Below are positions 8,359 to 17,249 of a DNA stretch of 64,000 nt, piece by piece. Made by a program: the position numbers and the translations under genes. Origin of the DNA: Paenibacillus montanisoli (GTDB taxonomy: Bacteria; Bacillota; Bacilli; Paenibacillales; Paenibacillaceae); assembly GCF_003268025.1 (NCBI RefSeq), contig NZ_QLUW01000006.1, forward strand, positions 186,001 to 250,000, given 5' to 3'. The first letter of the stretch is position 1; every line of letters starts with the position of its first letter. Below the pieces are notes generated by a model. That model worked only from the letters and a program-made list of their open reading frames with translations. It was not told the origin of the DNA and did not search any database.

Positions 8359-8556
8359 ATGGAAATGATAAGAAAATTCTTTATTACTTGGTGTATACTC
8401 CTCATTTATTGTGGATTTGTTCTTGGAATAATTGTCGAATTTGTCACTACTGAAGATGCGAATAATAGGATATCAACTGGAGTTTCCGTTCTTCCTTTGT
8501 TGATTGTGCCTTCGATTGTTGTTTATGTTGCATCACGTAGTAAAAATAAAAAATAG
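8359..8556 (+). CDS. Small two-helix membrane protein, 65 residues
   Basis: The predicted protein starts MEMIRKFFITWCILLIYCGF and has two hydrophobic segments (about residues 7-27 and 43-60) with a short acidic loop and a Lys-rich tail. GGGAG lies 6 bases before the ATG at 8359. It ends 40 bases before the second ArsB/NhaD-type gene and is probably co-transcribed with it. No family is recognised. Being so short it may also be a chance ORF, but the Shine-Dalgarno and the membrane pattern favour a real gene. Confidence 0.5.
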   Translation: MEMIRKFFITWCILLIYCGFVLGIIVEFVTTEDANNRISTGVSVLPLLIVPSIVVYVASRSKNKK

Positions 8557-8596
8557 TTATGAATAAACATTAGGAATTTTGGAGGGCACATGGAAT

Positions 8597-9877
8597 ATGG
8601 AACATCAAGCATTGACAGCTATTATTATTTTCTTAGTCATTTATGCATTGATTATTTCTGAGAAGATTCATCGTACAATTATCGCAATAATTGGCGCTGT
8701 TCTAATGATTATGTTTGGAATTGTCAATCAAGAGGATGCACTGCATCATATAGATTTCAATACATTAGGCTTGCTAATTGGAATGATGATCATTGTGAGC
8801 ATTACGGCGAAAACAGGCTTATTTACTTACATTGCCGTAAAGGCAGCAAAGCTGGCAAAAGGCGATTCTGTCCGAATTATGGTATCACTGTTATTGATTA
8901 CTGCAATTGGCTCCGCATTTCTCGATAATGTTACGACTGTACTGCTAATGGTACCGGTCACGTTCAGCATCACAAGGCAGCTTCGTGTTCATCCAGTACC
9001 TTATTTAATTACACAAATTTTCGCTTCTAATGTAGGAGGCACAGCTACTTTAATCGGGGACCCGCCCAATATCATGATCGGCAGTGCGGTTAAAGAGCTG
9101 ACGTTCATGGATTTTATCGTGAATTTATCCCCAATTGCCGCAATGATCATAGTCGTATACATTCCTATTTTTATTTGGATATTTCGAAAACAAATCCGGA
9201 CTACGCCTGAGCTACAGCAAAGTATTATGGCACTAGACGAAAGGGAAGTATTAAGTGACCGGGCATTGCTTGTAAAGTGTTTAAGCGTTATGGGAATTAC
9301 GATCATTGGTTTTTTCCTGCATCAAATGCTGCACCTGGAATCCGCGACAGTCGCTTTAGCGGGGGCCTTTATCCTATTGTTATTAACTGGCGAACATGCA
9401 ATGGAGGATGCTCTGAGTAAAGTTGAATGGACGACCATTTTTTTCTTTGTTGGTCTTTTTGTGCTCGTCTCAGGACTGGTAGAGACCGGCGTGATTGCGG
9501 AATTAGCTGCGAAGGCGATGGATCTCACCGGTGGAGATTTAGTCTTATCATCAATGTTAATTTTATGGATGAGTGCAATTGCTTCATCCTTTCTTGACAA
9601 CATTCCTTTTGTTGCCACGATGATCCCCATGATTCAAGAGATGGGTAATATGGGGATTGAAAATTCGGAACCATTATGGTGGAGCCTTGCATTAGGTGCG
9701 TGCTTAGGAGGGAACGGTACATTAATTGGAGCCAGCGCCAACCTTATTGTTGCCGGTCTTTCCGGAAAAGAAGGATACCCGATTCGATTCGTGACCTTTT
9801 TGAAATATGGCATACCTTTAATGCTGATATCCATAATCATGTCAAGCGTGTATGTGTATCTTCGGTATTTAGTTTAA
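8597..9877 (+). CDS. ArsB/NhaD-family ion transporter (copy 2)
   Basis: This 426-residue protein is a close paralogue of the one at 5559: the same length, no visible gaps, and the same repeat signatures (SAFLDNVTTVLLMVPVT, GGTATLIGDPPNIMIGSA, SSFLDNIPFVATMIPMI, GGNGTLIGASANLIVAGL). GGAGG (8581-8585) stands 11 bases before the ATG at 8597; the in-frame TTG at 8579 would add six residues not found in copy 1. The DNA differs mostly at third positions, so the duplication is not recent, or the copies arrived separately. Substrate unknown. A fluoride riboswitch lies 140 bases downstream, pointing away from this gene. Confidence 0.85.
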   Translation: MEHQALTAIIIFLVIYALIISEKIHRTIIAIIGAVLMIMFGIVNQEDALHHIDFNTLGLLIGMMIIVSITAKTGLFTYIAVKAAKLAKGDSVRIMVSLLLITAIGSAFLDNVTTVLLMVPVTFSITRQLRVHPVPYLITQIFASNVGGTATLIGDPPNIMIGSAVKELTFMDFIVNLSPIAAMIIVVYIPIFIWIFRKQIRTTPELQQSIMALDEREVLSDRALLVKCLSVMGITIIGFFLHQMLHLESATVALAGAFILLLLTGEHAMEDALSKVEWTTIFFFVGLFVLVSGLVETGVIAELAAKAMDLTGGDLVLSSMLILWMSAIASSFLDNIPFVATMIPMIQEMGNMGIENSEPLWWSLALGACLGGNGTLIGASANLIVAGLSGKEGYPIRFVTFLKYGIPLMLISIIMSSVYVYLRYLV

Positions 9878-10019
9878 ATGATTAAGCAAACAGCGGAATC
9901 AATTTTCATGATAAAAGACTACAAGTACATCCGAATTTTTGTTTCTTAATCTTGGTCATATTGAAGGACAGGATAGTGCAACTTATATAGCAATAAAAGT
10001 GAACTTCCATTATAAAGAC

Positions 10020-10107
10020 TTTATCAGGTGGCGGAGTTCGCCTTTCACCGTTCCCTGGACTAATGACTCCTACCAGCTGTTATTACTGGTAGGAGTCTGT
10101 TGTTTTG
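10020..10107 (+). promoter_or_regulatory. Fluoride riboswitch (crcB motif) with overlapping terminator
   Basis: The aptamer shows the known crcB-motif order. Stem GGTGG/TCGCC (10027-10031 with 10038-10042) encloses loop CGGAGT, whose GGAGT can form the pseudoknot with ACTCC (10066-10070). The hallmark CTAATGACTCCTACCAG follows. The 3' pseudoknot strand is also the 5' arm of a perfect 12-bp terminator stem (10065-10076 with 10086-10097, then TGTTGTTTT), so fluoride binding should block termination, as in the described Bacillus cereus example. No crcB or eriC-type fluoride exporter follows; the next gene, 130 bases on, is a histidine kinase. Confidence 0.88.
10065..10106 (+). terminator. Expression-platform terminator of the fluoride riboswitch
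   Basis: A perfect 12-bp stem (GACTCCTACCAG with CTGGTAGGAGTC, loop of 9) is followed by TGTTGTTTT. Between it and the kinase start at 10237 I see only short chance ORFs; 9878-10019 likewise holds no gene. Confidence 0.85.
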
Positions 10108-10236
10108 GATCGAGTCCCAATGTGTTGCCGCGATCCTGTAATTCCCTGACGAACAAGGGAGGAAAAAGAAGCTTCGAGTCGAATATGGCTTGTTACCGAA
10201 GAGCGTACTATTTCCTACAGAAAATGAGGTATTCCT

Positions 10237-11958
10237 ATGCTGTCGATGCTGCGGGACTCCATTAAGGGACGGCTGATTGCCATTTTGCTGCTCAGCTCCA
10301 TCGTGCCGCTTGCCCTGCTTGGAGGATTGTCGTACTACTCTTTTCACTCTTTTATGGAAAACAAGTTGAAAAGCGGGATTAACGAGAATTTGAAGAAGGA
10401 ATTGACCAGCCTTGACAATATTCTCAAAAACTTGAACTTCGCCTCCCAGCAGCTCGCGCTGGATAAGACGATCACGTCCCGCATTCAAGAGTATTTGACG
10501 ACTGACGATCAAATCCGCAAAACGGATATTTTGCTCAGCGTGCTGGACCGGATGTCGCTCATTAATTATACGAGTCCGTTCGCCGGCGTCATCGCGCTCG
10601 TTGACGAGAAAGAGAAGCGTCCGTTCATCCAAAGCTACCCCATCATAGACAAAATCGACATGTTCGATAACCCGCTGCTGCTCGAGGCGAACGGCGTCTC
10701 TTATTTTGCCCCGCATCCGTCGACGGATAAATATAATAATGACCATACGCAAGTATTTTCGCTCGCGCGCAAAGTGAATGATTACGGAACCAAAACCTCT
10801 TTTTATGTCTATACGGAAAGCAATTTCAACACGCTGAAGCGATTGTTCGAGAATGTGCAATACGGCGAGCCGGTCAAGCACCTGCTGCTGAACGCGGACA
10901 ATCAGATCGTCTACAGCGAGGATCTCGCCCGGTTTCCGCTTCATGCCAAGTTTAAGACGGAAGACAAGAGCGTCAAAGACCTGCGATTCATTGCGGAAAG
11001 CGATCAGGGCTGGAAGCTTGCGGTCGTCATGAAGGGAGACGCGTTTCAGAAGGAATTGAACTCTTGGCTTGGCAAATTCGTGACCGTCGGCTTGTTCACG
11101 CTGATGCTCAGCTTGCTGCTTGCTTATATTTGCTGGCGGACTATCTACAGGCCGCTAAACGTGTTCCGCAGGGAGATTGAATGGGTGGGCGACAACCCGT
11201 CCTACCGTCCGCAAAAATGGCTTCGGCTCCGCGAATTCGACGAGGTGCTCGGCCGTTTCTACGCAATGAAGGAGCGGGTATTCGATCTATTGAAGGAAAT
11301 CGAGCGACGGGAGAAGGCAAGGAGCAATGTGGAGGTCGAGAAGCTGAAGCATCAGATCAATCCGCATTTTATTCACAACACGCTTAACACCGTTCAAGTT
11401 ATTGCCAAGATGAACAAGCAGAACGAGATCGTCAAGCTGATTACGCACTTCACCCGCATTCTGCACTATAACCTTGGAAAAGAGGGGACGCATGTGCGCG
11501 TGCGTGAGGAAGTGGACAATATCAACGATTATATCGCGCTGCAGAGCATCCGCTACAGCCATCAGTTCGAGGTAGCGATGAAGGTTGATCCATCGACGGT
11601 AGATGTGATGATCCCGCGCTTCGTGCTGCAGCCCCTCGTCGAGAATGCCATTTATCACGGGTTCCGCAACCGCAACGGGACGGTCAGCGTTAGCATCGAG
11701 CCTCTTCCCGAGGGCGGGATCACGATGTGCGTGTCCGATAACGGGGAGGGCATGCCGGAGGAGCGGCTGCAATCGCTGCTGGAAGAGAAAGGACCGGAAT
11801 CGCGGTCGGTCGGCATGGGAATTGGCCTCAGCTTCGTGCACCGCTTGATTCAAGCGTATTACGGGCCAAGCTCCGGGCTGCGCATTGAGAGCCGGCTTGG
11901 CATCGGTACGTCGATTACGATTGTCATACGGACAGGGAAAGGAGGCGAGCAGCCATGA
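10237..11958 (+). CDS. YesM-type sensor histidine kinase (sugar system 1)
   Basis: The 573-residue protein has a membrane segment near residues 11-34, an extracellular Cache-like sensor domain (about 35-265), a second membrane segment (about 275-300), a HAMP-like linker, and the His_kinase plus HATPase_c module. The phospho-accepting region reads HQINPHFIHNTLN (about residue 372); the N box is LVENAIYHG (about 467) and G boxes are DNGEGM and GMGIGL. It overlaps the next response regulator by ATGA, the classic YesM/YesN pairing that senses an external carbohydrate and activates the adjacent ABC importer. Transcription may come partly through the fluoride riboswitch upstream. Confidence 0.9.
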   Translation: MLSMLRDSIKGRLIAILLLSSIVPLALLGGLSYYSFHSFMENKLKSGINENLKKELTSLDNILKNLNFASQQLALDKTITSRIQEYLTTDDQIRKTDILLSVLDRMSLINYTSPFAGVIALVDEKEKRPFIQSYPIIDKIDMFDNPLLLEANGVSYFAPHPSTDKYNNDHTQVFSLARKVNDYGTKTSFYVYTESNFNTLKRLFENVQYGEPVKHLLLNADNQIVYSEDLARFPLHAKFKTEDKSVKDLRFIAESDQGWKLAVVMKGDAFQKELNSWLGKFVTVGLFTLMLSLLLAYICWRTIYRPLNVFRREIEWVGDNPSYRPQKWLRLREFDEVLGRFYAMKERVFDLLKEIERREKARSNVEVEKLKHQINPHFIHNTLNTVQVIAKMNKQNEIVKLITHFTRILHYNLGKEGTHVRVREEVDNINDYIALQSIRYSHQFEVAMKVDPSTVDVMIPRFVLQPLVENAIYHGFRNRNGTVSVSIEPLPEGGITMCVSDNGEGMPEERLQSLLEEKGPESRSVGMGIGLSFVHRLIQAYYGPSSGLRIESRLGIGTSITIVIRTGKGGEQP

Positions 11959-13373
11959 TCCGCGCCATTCTGGTGGATGACGAGCACATTGTGCGCAAAG
12001 GCCTGATTCATATTCTTCCATGGCAGAAGCATGGGATGGAGGTTGCCGCCGATTTTGAAGGCGGAGAGAAAGCGCTTGCGTGGATGGAGAACGAGCACGT
12101 CGATTTGCTCGTGACCGATCTGTCGATGCCGGGCATGTCGGGCTTCGACCTGATCCGGACCGTGAAGGAACGGTTTCCGAATACGGAAACGGCGATCCTG
12201 ACCTGCCATCAGGATTTTCAATACGTGCAAGACGCGCTGCGCCTGGGCGCCATCGATTATATCGTGAAGACCGAGCTGGATGACGACAAGTTGGACAGGC
12301 TGTTCGGCCGGATCGCCGAGAAGCTGGCCCATAAGGAAGAGAAACCGGTCCGCACGCAGCCGGCAGCCGCAGCATCCGCGCATTCGTCCGTCACGCTGCT
12401 GCTGGCGTTGAAGCCCGACTGCAAGGTGCATGAGCTGTATGCGCAGCCGGCGCTGAAGGATCGCCCGCTCGTGGCGCTGCCCGGCAACGCATGGTTTACG
12501 GAGGAGCTGGCTTTTCAGCCGGAAGCCGAGTCCCAGGCGGAGCTGTCCTCGCGCTGGGCGGTGTTCTGCCTGCACCAGGTCGCGCTAAAGGATCGAAGCC
12601 GGATCAAGGGGCTGCTGGAGACTTATATCCGCCGCCATTCCTTCTATGTGCTGGAGCATACCGGCAAGGCATCCGCGGTCCACGATTCCATGCAGGACGT
12701 GCTGCTCTGGGAAACGAAGCAGCCGAATGAGGAGTGGGTGAAGGACTGGCGCCAATTCGACTGGCTCTACCAGGATGAAGCGTTTCAGTCCATGATGGCG
12801 CAAATTGCCGAGCAGCGGCCGGATCCGAATAAGCTAAGCGGCATCATGCATCAAACCGTTTGGTCGTGGAGAAGCATGCAGCGCTGGGCGGAGCGGGAGA
12901 AGCTGCTCGGCGAGCTCGGCGGTCTTCAAACCTGGGCGCAGTGGCAGGATTTCCTGCAGCGCGTCCGACGTTCCTTGCGAAGCATGCTTGAAGGGAGCGG
13001 CATCGATAAAGACATTACGGCGAGAATGGTCCAATCGATCGAGTGGTCGCTGCTGCGGCTCGATGAGGGCATTACACAGGAAGAAGCGGCAGCGGCGGTG
13101 CACTTGAGCCGCGGGTATTTCAGCGACTGCTTCAAGCGGACGACAGGCGCGACCTACAATGACTTCATGCGCATGTTGCGCATGGATCAGGCCAAGCGGC
13201 TGCTCGTGCAGACGGGGATCGCCATTCAGGAGATCGCCGCGCGCTGCGGGTTTGCCGACGAATCATACTTCCGCAAGCTGTTCCGGCAGGAGACGGGCCG
13301 CTCGCCGCGCGAATTCCGCGAGAAACAAACGGTCTACGGCGATTACCTTCGCTGGCCTCCAGCACTGAAATAG
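11955..13373 (+). CDS. YesN-type response regulator, REC plus AraC-type DNA-binding domain
   Basis: The 472-residue regulator begins MIRAILVDDEHIVRKGL; the phospho-acceptor is Asp55 in LLVTDLSMPG, with the conserved Thr/Ser and Lys (YIVKTE) later in the receiver. The last about 100 residues form the double helix-turn-helix AraC/XylS domain (LSRGYFSDCFKRTTG, then CGFADESYFRKLFRQETGRS). The middle 200 residues are a variable linker. It overlaps the kinase by 4 bases and precedes the lipoprotein and permease genes, which it most likely activates. Confidence 0.9.
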   Translation: MIRAILVDDEHIVRKGLIHILPWQKHGMEVAADFEGGEKALAWMENEHVDLLVTDLSMPGMSGFDLIRTVKERFPNTETAILTCHQDFQYVQDALRLGAIDYIVKTELDDDKLDRLFGRIAEKLAHKEEKPVRTQPAAAASAHSSVTLLLALKPDCKVHELYAQPALKDRPLVALPGNAWFTEELAFQPEAESQAELSSRWAVFCLHQVALKDRSRIKGLLETYIRRHSFYVLEHTGKASAVHDSMQDVLLWETKQPNEEWVKDWRQFDWLYQDEAFQSMMAQIAEQRPDPNKLSGIMHQTVWSWRSMQRWAEREKLLGELGGLQTWAQWQDFLQRVRRSLRSMLEGSGIDKDITARMVQSIEWSLLRLDEGITQEEAAAAVHLSRGYFSDCFKRTTGATYNDFMRMLRMDQAKRLLVQTGIAIQEIAARCGFADESYFRKLFRQETGRSPREFREKQTVYGDYLRWPPALK

Positions 13374-13437
13374 GAAAGCCGTTTTTGCTTGCAAAGTGAA
13401 AAATGTCTCCTCACAAGTGAAAATTGTACGGTGAAGG

Positions 13438-13478
13438 ACGCATGTTCTGACAATGTTCAGTCAGAAGGTGCGTTTTTT
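13438..13478 (+). terminator. Terminator between the two-component pair and the ABC genes
   Basis: The stem ACGCATG-TTCTGAC with GTCAGAA-GGTGCGT, followed by TTTTTT, separates the regulator from the lipoprotein gene, so the ABC genes need their own promoter in 13479-13560. Confidence 0.75.
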
Positions 13479-13564
13479 CCATATTGCCCCGACGCTCCGC
13501 CACGTTATGATTGGAATCGAATCAAACACTATATTCTTTGTCATAGAGAGGGGCTTTTGACAGG

Positions 13565-15307
13565 ATGATCAAAAAGTTCGCAAGTTTGATTTTCGTTGTG
13601 CTGATGGTTTTTGTTAGCGCTTGCGGAAATGGCGGCAATAACAACAATACCGCAACGAACGCCGCGGAAGGCAACAAAGCAAGCAACACGGCTGAGGGCA
13701 CGAATACAACCGAACCGGCTGCCGAGCCTGAGGTTGCTGCCGATCCGTTCGGCAAGTATCCGGAGCTGATTGAGTTTACGACCATCAGACCGACGATGAA
13801 CAACCCGAAGTTCCCTGAAGGCGAATCGTATGAAGAGAACGTTTTCAACAAGTTCATGGAAGAGAAGCTGAACGTAAAACCGAAGTTCGTCTGGATGGCG
13901 CCTCAAGATGGCGACGCTTACAAGAAGAAGCTCGACCTGTCGATCGGCGGTAATGACATCCCGGATGTCTTCACAATCGTCGGCAAAAGCATCCAAGAGG
14001 TTCAAGCGACTGTAAAACGTCTCGTTGAAGCGGACATGATCGAGGATCTGACAACCGTGTACGAGCAGTACGCTTCCCCGGCGATTAAAGAAGCATATGC
14101 TTCTGCAGACAACCGCGGACTTGACCTGTACAAAGTCGACGGCAAGCTCTATGGCATCCCTAGCCAGGGCAGCCTGGAAAACTTCAACTTTGTCTGGATT
14201 CGCGATGACTGGCGCAAGAAGCTGAACCTGGCCGAGCCTAAGACGCTCGAGGACGTTGAAGCGATCGCGAAGGCGTTCAAACAAAATGACCCTGCAGGCA
14301 ACGGCACGACCATTCCGGTCGCGATGCAAATGCAAACGGAGACGGACGGCTTGTTCGGACCGGGCTTTATTTTCGACCAATTCGAAGCCTTCCCTCGCCT
14401 GTTCTACAAAGATGCATCCGGTCAAGTCGTATACGGCGGTATTCAGCCGCAAATCAAAGACAGCTTGAAAGTGATAGCGAACCTGTATAAAGAGGGTCTG
14501 ATCGAGAAGGATTTCGCACTGAAAGATACGGGACAGCTGCAAGAAATTTTGGCGAGCGGCCGCGCAGGCATCGTAGGTCAAGCATGGTGGGGCGTATGGT
14601 ACCCATTGTTCATGACGCTGCAAAACGTTCCTGACGCGGACTGGAAGCCTTATGCAATCCCGGCAAAAACAAACGGCAAGCTGAACATGGGCGCAATGAA
14701 CACTTCGGGATCCGTCATGGTCGTGAAGAAAGGCTTCAAATACCCAGAGCTGCCGATGAAATGGCTGAACGTGATCAACGAGAACGACGGCACCGAGTGG
14801 TGGATCAAAACGACGCAGGAAAAGTATAAAGACGCAAACGAAAAAGCGACGGTTTGGGGCGGCATGTCCATCATGAGCACGGATGCTATCGTTAACCAAG
14901 CAGCAGAAATCGTTGCGGCCGTAAACGGCGAGAAGGATCCGGCGTCTCTGCCGTTCAAGAACAATGACGCCTACCAAAACATCAAGAAGTTTATTGACGA
15001 GCTCCAATCCCAGCCGCAAGCGGCGAGCAAGAACGTGCTGCAATGGCAAAATACGCGCAGCTGGTACGATGCGATGGGTTCCGCTGCCAAGCTGGAGACC
15101 AATATCGTCTACTCCGCATACGACGGCCAAACGCCTACGATGGAGAAGAAGCTGACGGCGCTGAACGAGCTGCAAATGAAAGCGTACCACCGCATCATCA
15201 TGGGCAAAGCCGACGCGGACGCTGAATTCGATCAATTCGTAGCGGATTGGAAAGCGCAAGGCGGAGACGACATTTTGAAAGAGATCAACGAAGAGGCAAG
15301 CAAATAA
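13565..15307 (+). CDS. ABC transporter sugar-binding lipoprotein (system 1)
   Basis: The 580-residue protein has a lipoprotein signal peptide with lipobox VSAC (Cys21) followed by an Asn/Thr-rich linker, typical of Paenibacillus extracellular solute-binding proteins of the LplA/YtcQ type. The body is a bilobed carbohydrate-binding protein of the long (about 550-residue) class, used for oligosaccharides. Two permease genes follow. The gap before them carries a GC-rich hairpin without a T run. No ATPase gene is present; such systems use a shared MsmX-type ATPase. The oligosaccharide bound cannot be read. Confidence 0.88.
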   Translation: MIKKFASLIFVVLMVFVSACGNGGNNNNTATNAAEGNKASNTAEGTNTTEPAAEPEVAADPFGKYPELIEFTTIRPTMNNPKFPEGESYEENVFNKFMEEKLNVKPKFVWMAPQDGDAYKKKLDLSIGGNDIPDVFTIVGKSIQEVQATVKRLVEADMIEDLTTVYEQYASPAIKEAYASADNRGLDLYKVDGKLYGIPSQGSLENFNFVWIRDDWRKKLNLAEPKTLEDVEAIAKAFKQNDPAGNGTTIPVAMQMQTETDGLFGPGFIFDQFEAFPRLFYKDASGQVVYGGIQPQIKDSLKVIANLYKEGLIEKDFALKDTGQLQEILASGRAGIVGQAWWGVWYPLFMTLQNVPDADWKPYAIPAKTNGKLNMGAMNTSGSVMVVKKGFKYPELPMKWLNVINENDGTEWWIKTTQEKYKDANEKATVWGGMSIMSTDAIVNQAAEIVAAVNGEKDPASLPFKNNDAYQNIKKFIDELQSQPQAASKNVLQWQNTRSWYDAMGSAAKLETNIVYSAYDGQTPTMEKKLTALNELQMKAYHRIIMGKADADAEFDQFVADWKAQGGDDILKEINEEASK

Positions 15308-15320
15308 CGCTTGAATTGTG

Positions 15321-15351
15321 GGAGGACGCGAGGCAGTGTCTTGCGTCCTCC
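15321..15351 (+). promoter_or_regulatory. Intercistronic hairpin after the binding-protein gene
   Basis: A 9-bp stem GGAGGACGC / GCGTCCTCC with a 13-base loop and no T run lies between the lipoprotein and first permease. Such hairpins commonly protect the binding-protein mRNA and keep its level above that of the permeases. Confidence 0.5.
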
Positions 15352-15396
15352 TGCTAATTGGGAACGAGATTGACATTGAAGCGGAGGTTGTGCAGA

Positions 15397-16290
15397 ATGC
15401 GCAGCAAATGGTCTGAGCAAATCCATTTTAACTTAATGCTGCTCCCCGGCATGATTCTCGTACTGCTGTTTACGATCTGGCCTATGGGCGGCATTGTGCT
15501 GGCGTTCAAGCATTTTATTCCGACGAAAGGAATTTGGGGTTCGCCTTGGACAGGCTGGGAAAACTATTCCTACCTCTTCGATACGCCGGTAGCGCTTCGC
15601 GTCTTTAAAAATACGGTCGTCATCGCCTTGATGAAGATCGGATTCGGTTTTCTCATTCCGATCGTATTTGCGCTCATGCTGAATGAGCTGCGTATCCAGT
15701 GGTTTAAGCGCACGGTGCAAACGATCGTTTATTTGCCGCATTTCTTATCTTGGGTTTTGCTTGCGGGTATCTTAAGAGATTTCTTTGCCGTAGACGGCAT
15801 CGTCAACCAAATGCTTGGCATGTTCGGCATTAACGAAATTATGTTTTTGGGCGAAAACTTCTGGTTCCGCTCGATTATTGTCGGCTCCGATATTTGGAAG
15901 GAATTTGGCTTCGGCACCATCATCTACTTGGCAGCCTTGACAGGCATTAATCCATCGCTCTATGAGGCGGCCGATATTGACGGCGCGACCCGGATGCAGA
16001 AGCTTCGGTACGTCACGCTTCCAGGCATCGCAACCACGATCGTTCTGGTCGGTACGCTCAGCTTGCAAAACGTGCTGAACGCCGGCTTTGACCAAATATT
16101 CAATCTCTACAACACGCTCGTCTACGATTCTTCCGATATCATCGATACGTACGTGTACAGAGCCGGTATTGAGGAGGGGCATTACGAAGTCGGTACGGCG
16201 ATCGGCTTGCTCAAGTCCGGCGTCAGCTTCATTCTCATTATCATCTCGTATGGCTTAGCCAGCCGGTTCGCCAACTATCGCATTTTCTAG
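15397..16290 (+). CDS. Sugar ABC transporter permease, LplB type (system 1)
   Basis: The 297-residue inner-membrane protein has six membrane segments and the EAA loop EAADIDGATRMQKLRYVTLP typical of carbohydrate permeases of the MalF/LplB line. The start at 15397 (MRSKWSEQIHFNLMLLPG) is preferred to 15358 because GGAGG lies 8 bases upstream. It pairs with the next gene to form the channel for the sugar delivered by the lipoprotein. Confidence 0.9.
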   Translation: MRSKWSEQIHFNLMLLPGMILVLLFTIWPMGGIVLAFKHFIPTKGIWGSPWTGWENYSYLFDTPVALRVFKNTVVIALMKIGFGFLIPIVFALMLNELRIQWFKRTVQTIVYLPHFLSWVLLAGILRDFFAVDGIVNQMLGMFGINEIMFLGENFWFRSIIVGSDIWKEFGFGTIIYLAALTGINPSLYEAADIDGATRMQKLRYVTLPGIATTIVLVGTLSLQNVLNAGFDQIFNLYNTLVYDSSDIIDTYVYRAGIEEGHYEVGTAIGLLKSGVSFILIIISYGLASRFANYRIF

Positions 16291-16308
16291 CAGAAGGAGG
16301 AATTCCGC

Positions 16309-17196
16309 ATGGTCCGCAATCAAACGTTCGGCACCAAGGCGGCTGAAGCTTTGCTCATTGCCGCGCTTGCGCTCATTTCGTTCTCGTCCTTGTTTCCGAT
16401 CATTCACAACCTGGCGATTTCCTTCAGCTCGCCTGCGAAAGCGATGGCCGGCTTCGTCACCGTCTTTCCGAAAGAGTTCAATTTAGAGTCGTATAAGAAG
16501 CTGTTCGAAGACAGCGTATTCTTCCAGTCGTTCTGGATTTCCGTTAAGCGGGTCGGCATTACCTGCTTCATCAGCTTCTTCATCTCGCTGCTGATGGCGT
16601 ATCCGCTGTCCCGTTCGAGACGAGAGTTTAAGCTCCGCGACGTCTACATGTGGCTGCTCATTTTCTCGATGATGTTCAACGGCGGCTTGATCCCGTTCTA
16701 TCTCATTATCCGTCAGATGGGGCTTATGAACTCCTTCTGGGTGCTCGTCCTGCCGATGCTCGTGAACGTATTCAACGTCATCCTGATCGTCAACTATTTC
16801 CGCAGCATTCCGAAGGAGCTCGACGAATCGGCCGCCATGGACGGCGCCGGTCCGTGGTATAAAGCGTTCCGCATCTACATGCCGCTGTCCATGCCGGTGC
16901 TTGCGACAACGACGCTGTTTCTGATCGTGACGGTGTGGAATGAATTCATGCTCGGCATGATGTTCATAAACCATGAGGACAGCATTCCGCTTCAAACGTA
17001 CATGCAGCAAATCGTCGTGCGGATCGACCCGACGCTCATCAAGTCGATCGAGGACGTGAAGCGCCTCGCTTCCGTATCCGACAAGACGCTGGGCGCGGCC
17101 AAAATCTTCGCCTCCATGCTGCCGATCATGCTCGTTTATCCGTTCCTTCAGCGGTTCTTCATCTCCGGCATTATGCTGGGCTCCGTGAAGGAATAA
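16309..17196 (+). CDS. Sugar ABC transporter permease, YtcP type (system 1)
   Basis: The 295-residue protein has six membrane segments, the EAA-loop region DESAAMDGAGPWYKAFRIYM and the family's hallmark C-terminus GIMLGSVKE. AGGAGG lies 10 bases before the ATG. It forms the second half of the permease with the preceding LplB-type gene, 18 bases upstream. The spacing and order (lipoprotein, LplB, YtcP) are standard for Paenibacillaceae. Confidence 0.9.
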   Translation: MVRNQTFGTKAAEALLIAALALISFSSLFPIIHNLAISFSSPAKAMAGFVTVFPKEFNLESYKKLFEDSVFFQSFWISVKRVGITCFISFFISLLMAYPLSRSRREFKLRDVYMWLLIFSMMFNGGLIPFYLIIRQMGLMNSFWVLVLPMLVNVFNVILIVNYFRSIPKELDESAAMDGAGPWYKAFRIYMPLSMPVLATTTLFLIVTVWNEFMLGMMFINHEDSIPLQTYMQQIVVRIDPTLIKSIEDVKRLASVSDKTLGAAKIFASMLPIMLVYPFLQRFFISGIMLGSVKE

Positions 17197-17249
17197 GAGG
17201 CCGACTATGCTGACTTCCGCCAACGTTTCTCCTAAGGAGGGTGCGGCAA

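Noticed and set aside
9939-10265. 108-codon open frame over the fluoride riboswitch
   Set aside because: The conserved RNA structure explains the bases; the translation is not protein-like and ends inside the kinase start.
13541-15376. Very long minus-strand open frame opposite the system 1 lipoprotein gene
   Set aside because: It is a shadow of a GC-rich gene with a convincing lipobox and binding-protein body on the plus strand.
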